Shown here in pieces: positions 63,076 to 64,000 of a stretch of 64,000 nt of DNA (positions are counted from its first letter, which is position 1; every line of letters starts with the position of its first letter). Made by a program: the position numbers and the translations under genes. The notes beneath the pieces are model-generated. The model was not told where the DNA came from. It saw only the letters and a list, made by a program, of their open reading frames with translations, and searched no databases. Origin of the DNA: Combretum micranthum (Eukaryota; Streptophyta; Magnoliopsida; Myrtales; Combretaceae); NCBI GenBank assembly GCA_024138025.1, contig JAMXBD010000969.1:250501-314500 (forward strand), in the 5' to 3' direction.

Positions 63076-64000
63076 CATTATGTCAGAATCAAACCTTTAT
63101 AGTTATTTTTTTTAAATAAAACTTTACTATGTTAGATAGATTTTAATTTCTACAAATGGAAAATCACTAGGTTTAGCAAATTAACTTTTATTAATGAAAT
63201 TAAGATTCCTAATTTAAGGTCCAGTTTCAAAAAATCTAATGCAAAATCCTGGATTAGAAAGCTGTCAATTAAATGATTTTCATTTATGAATACCAATACT
63301 ACATTACAAAAAGATTTTTCATGTAATATGCCCCTAAACATGCTCAATATGCTGACTTTTGTAAAAACTAGCGAAAGATGAAAGATGTAATTTTTTCTAT
63401 GATGTGAAGTACAACGATTTTCCATAGCTTCAAGGATTAGCCATTTGTGATTGTTATACACAAATTCTACAAATGATAATATGCAATTTAATGGATGATT
63501 ACTTTTTGAGTATATATTGATGACTTGCTATAACACCGTCCACTTAAATTTTGGAAAGTGTTAAATGGATAGTAATATCTTGTGAAAGTTTTAGAAAATA
63601 TCCGAAAATCATCCCTATTTTTTCACGAATTTAAAACCAGTAATTGGCACTATAATTAATAAAAGACATAATAAAAGTATATATGCATATACAAGATCCA
63701 TATCAAAGAAACGTTTTTAACAAGATAAAACAATGATAGTATGATTAATATATAAACTAAAGACAAAAAACAATAAGTATGATAATGAGTAGGACTCAAA
63801 AATAATTCGAAAGGTACGAACAAATGATAAACGCTATAAATTTATAATAGTAAAATATAAATAAAGTCAAATTAATAACAATATAATCATTAATTAAGTC
63901 ATAAAATATAAAACATTAATAACTTAAACCCTTAAAAAATAAGTTATAGTTTATGATAACATATATTAAAGCTAAAAATAAAAGTCTTAAATTAAAGATT
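63076..64000. other. AT-rich flank of the copia insertion
   Basis: No gene recognised. This is continuous with 58180 before the insertion, so it is probably more of the host LTR remnant. The frame at 63150-63461 has no domain. Confidence 0.45.

Overview
This window is an AT-rich, retrotransposon-filled stretch of a plant nuclear genome, most likely a eudicot. The evidence is a plant-specific LOB-domain (LBD) transcription factor gene with an intron, Ty3/gypsy chromovirus-type and Ty1/copia LTR retrotransposons primed by initiator tRNA-Met, a tRNA-derived SINE, and hAT- and Mutator-type non-autonomous DNA elements. No species is claimed. No bacterial, organellar or CRISPR-like feature was seen, and no tRNA or rRNA gene.

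Layout. 1-12.2 kb: two large, diverged LTR-like units lie head to tail (from about 108 and from about 5331). A complete solo LTR (5379-8079, target duplication ATACC) sits inside the second. 12.2-13.5 kb: AT-rich, no gene. 13.5-27.4 kb: an old plus-strand gypsy element carries a SINE (13539-13713) and is split by a younger minus-strand Tekay/Del-like chromovirus (14144-24187, with LTRs of 2.9 and 2.4 kb). The protease of the old element stops at one side of the insertion and resumes at the other. 27.4-28.2 kb: two hAT-like non-autonomous elements. 28.2-37 kb: AT-rich spacer with one palindromic MITE (31301-31728). 37.4-39.5 kb: the only host gene recognised, an LBD gene of the LBD1/3/4/11 type on the minus strand, in two exons. 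41-46.2 kb: spacer and a probable solo LTR (44317-46163). 46.5-52.1 kb: hAT-like elements and a broken copia element whose integrase is interrupted by one of them. 52.6-56.1 kb: a Mutator-like MITE, short tandem duplications and two further hAT-like elements. 56.6-63.1 kb: an LTR remnant that hosts a structurally complete copia element (58186-63070, target duplication GTATT).

How the parts relate. All mobile-element coding regions seen are broken by stops and frameshifts, and several have lost catalytic residues, so none looks autonomous. The LBD gene is different. Its start, zinc finger, GAS block, splice sites, leucine-zipper-like coil and stop are all in place, and the reading frame is disturbed only by four one-base contractions of three-base homopolymers. 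That points to consensus errors in the assembly rather than to a dead gene.

The most unusual signals are: an array of imperfect palindromes at a fixed place in the chromovirus LTRs whose sequence differs between copies while the layout is kept; a chromovirus insertion that carries nine extra polypurine-tract bases outside its 5' LTR and has no visible target duplication; and the four homopolymer contractions in the LBD gene.
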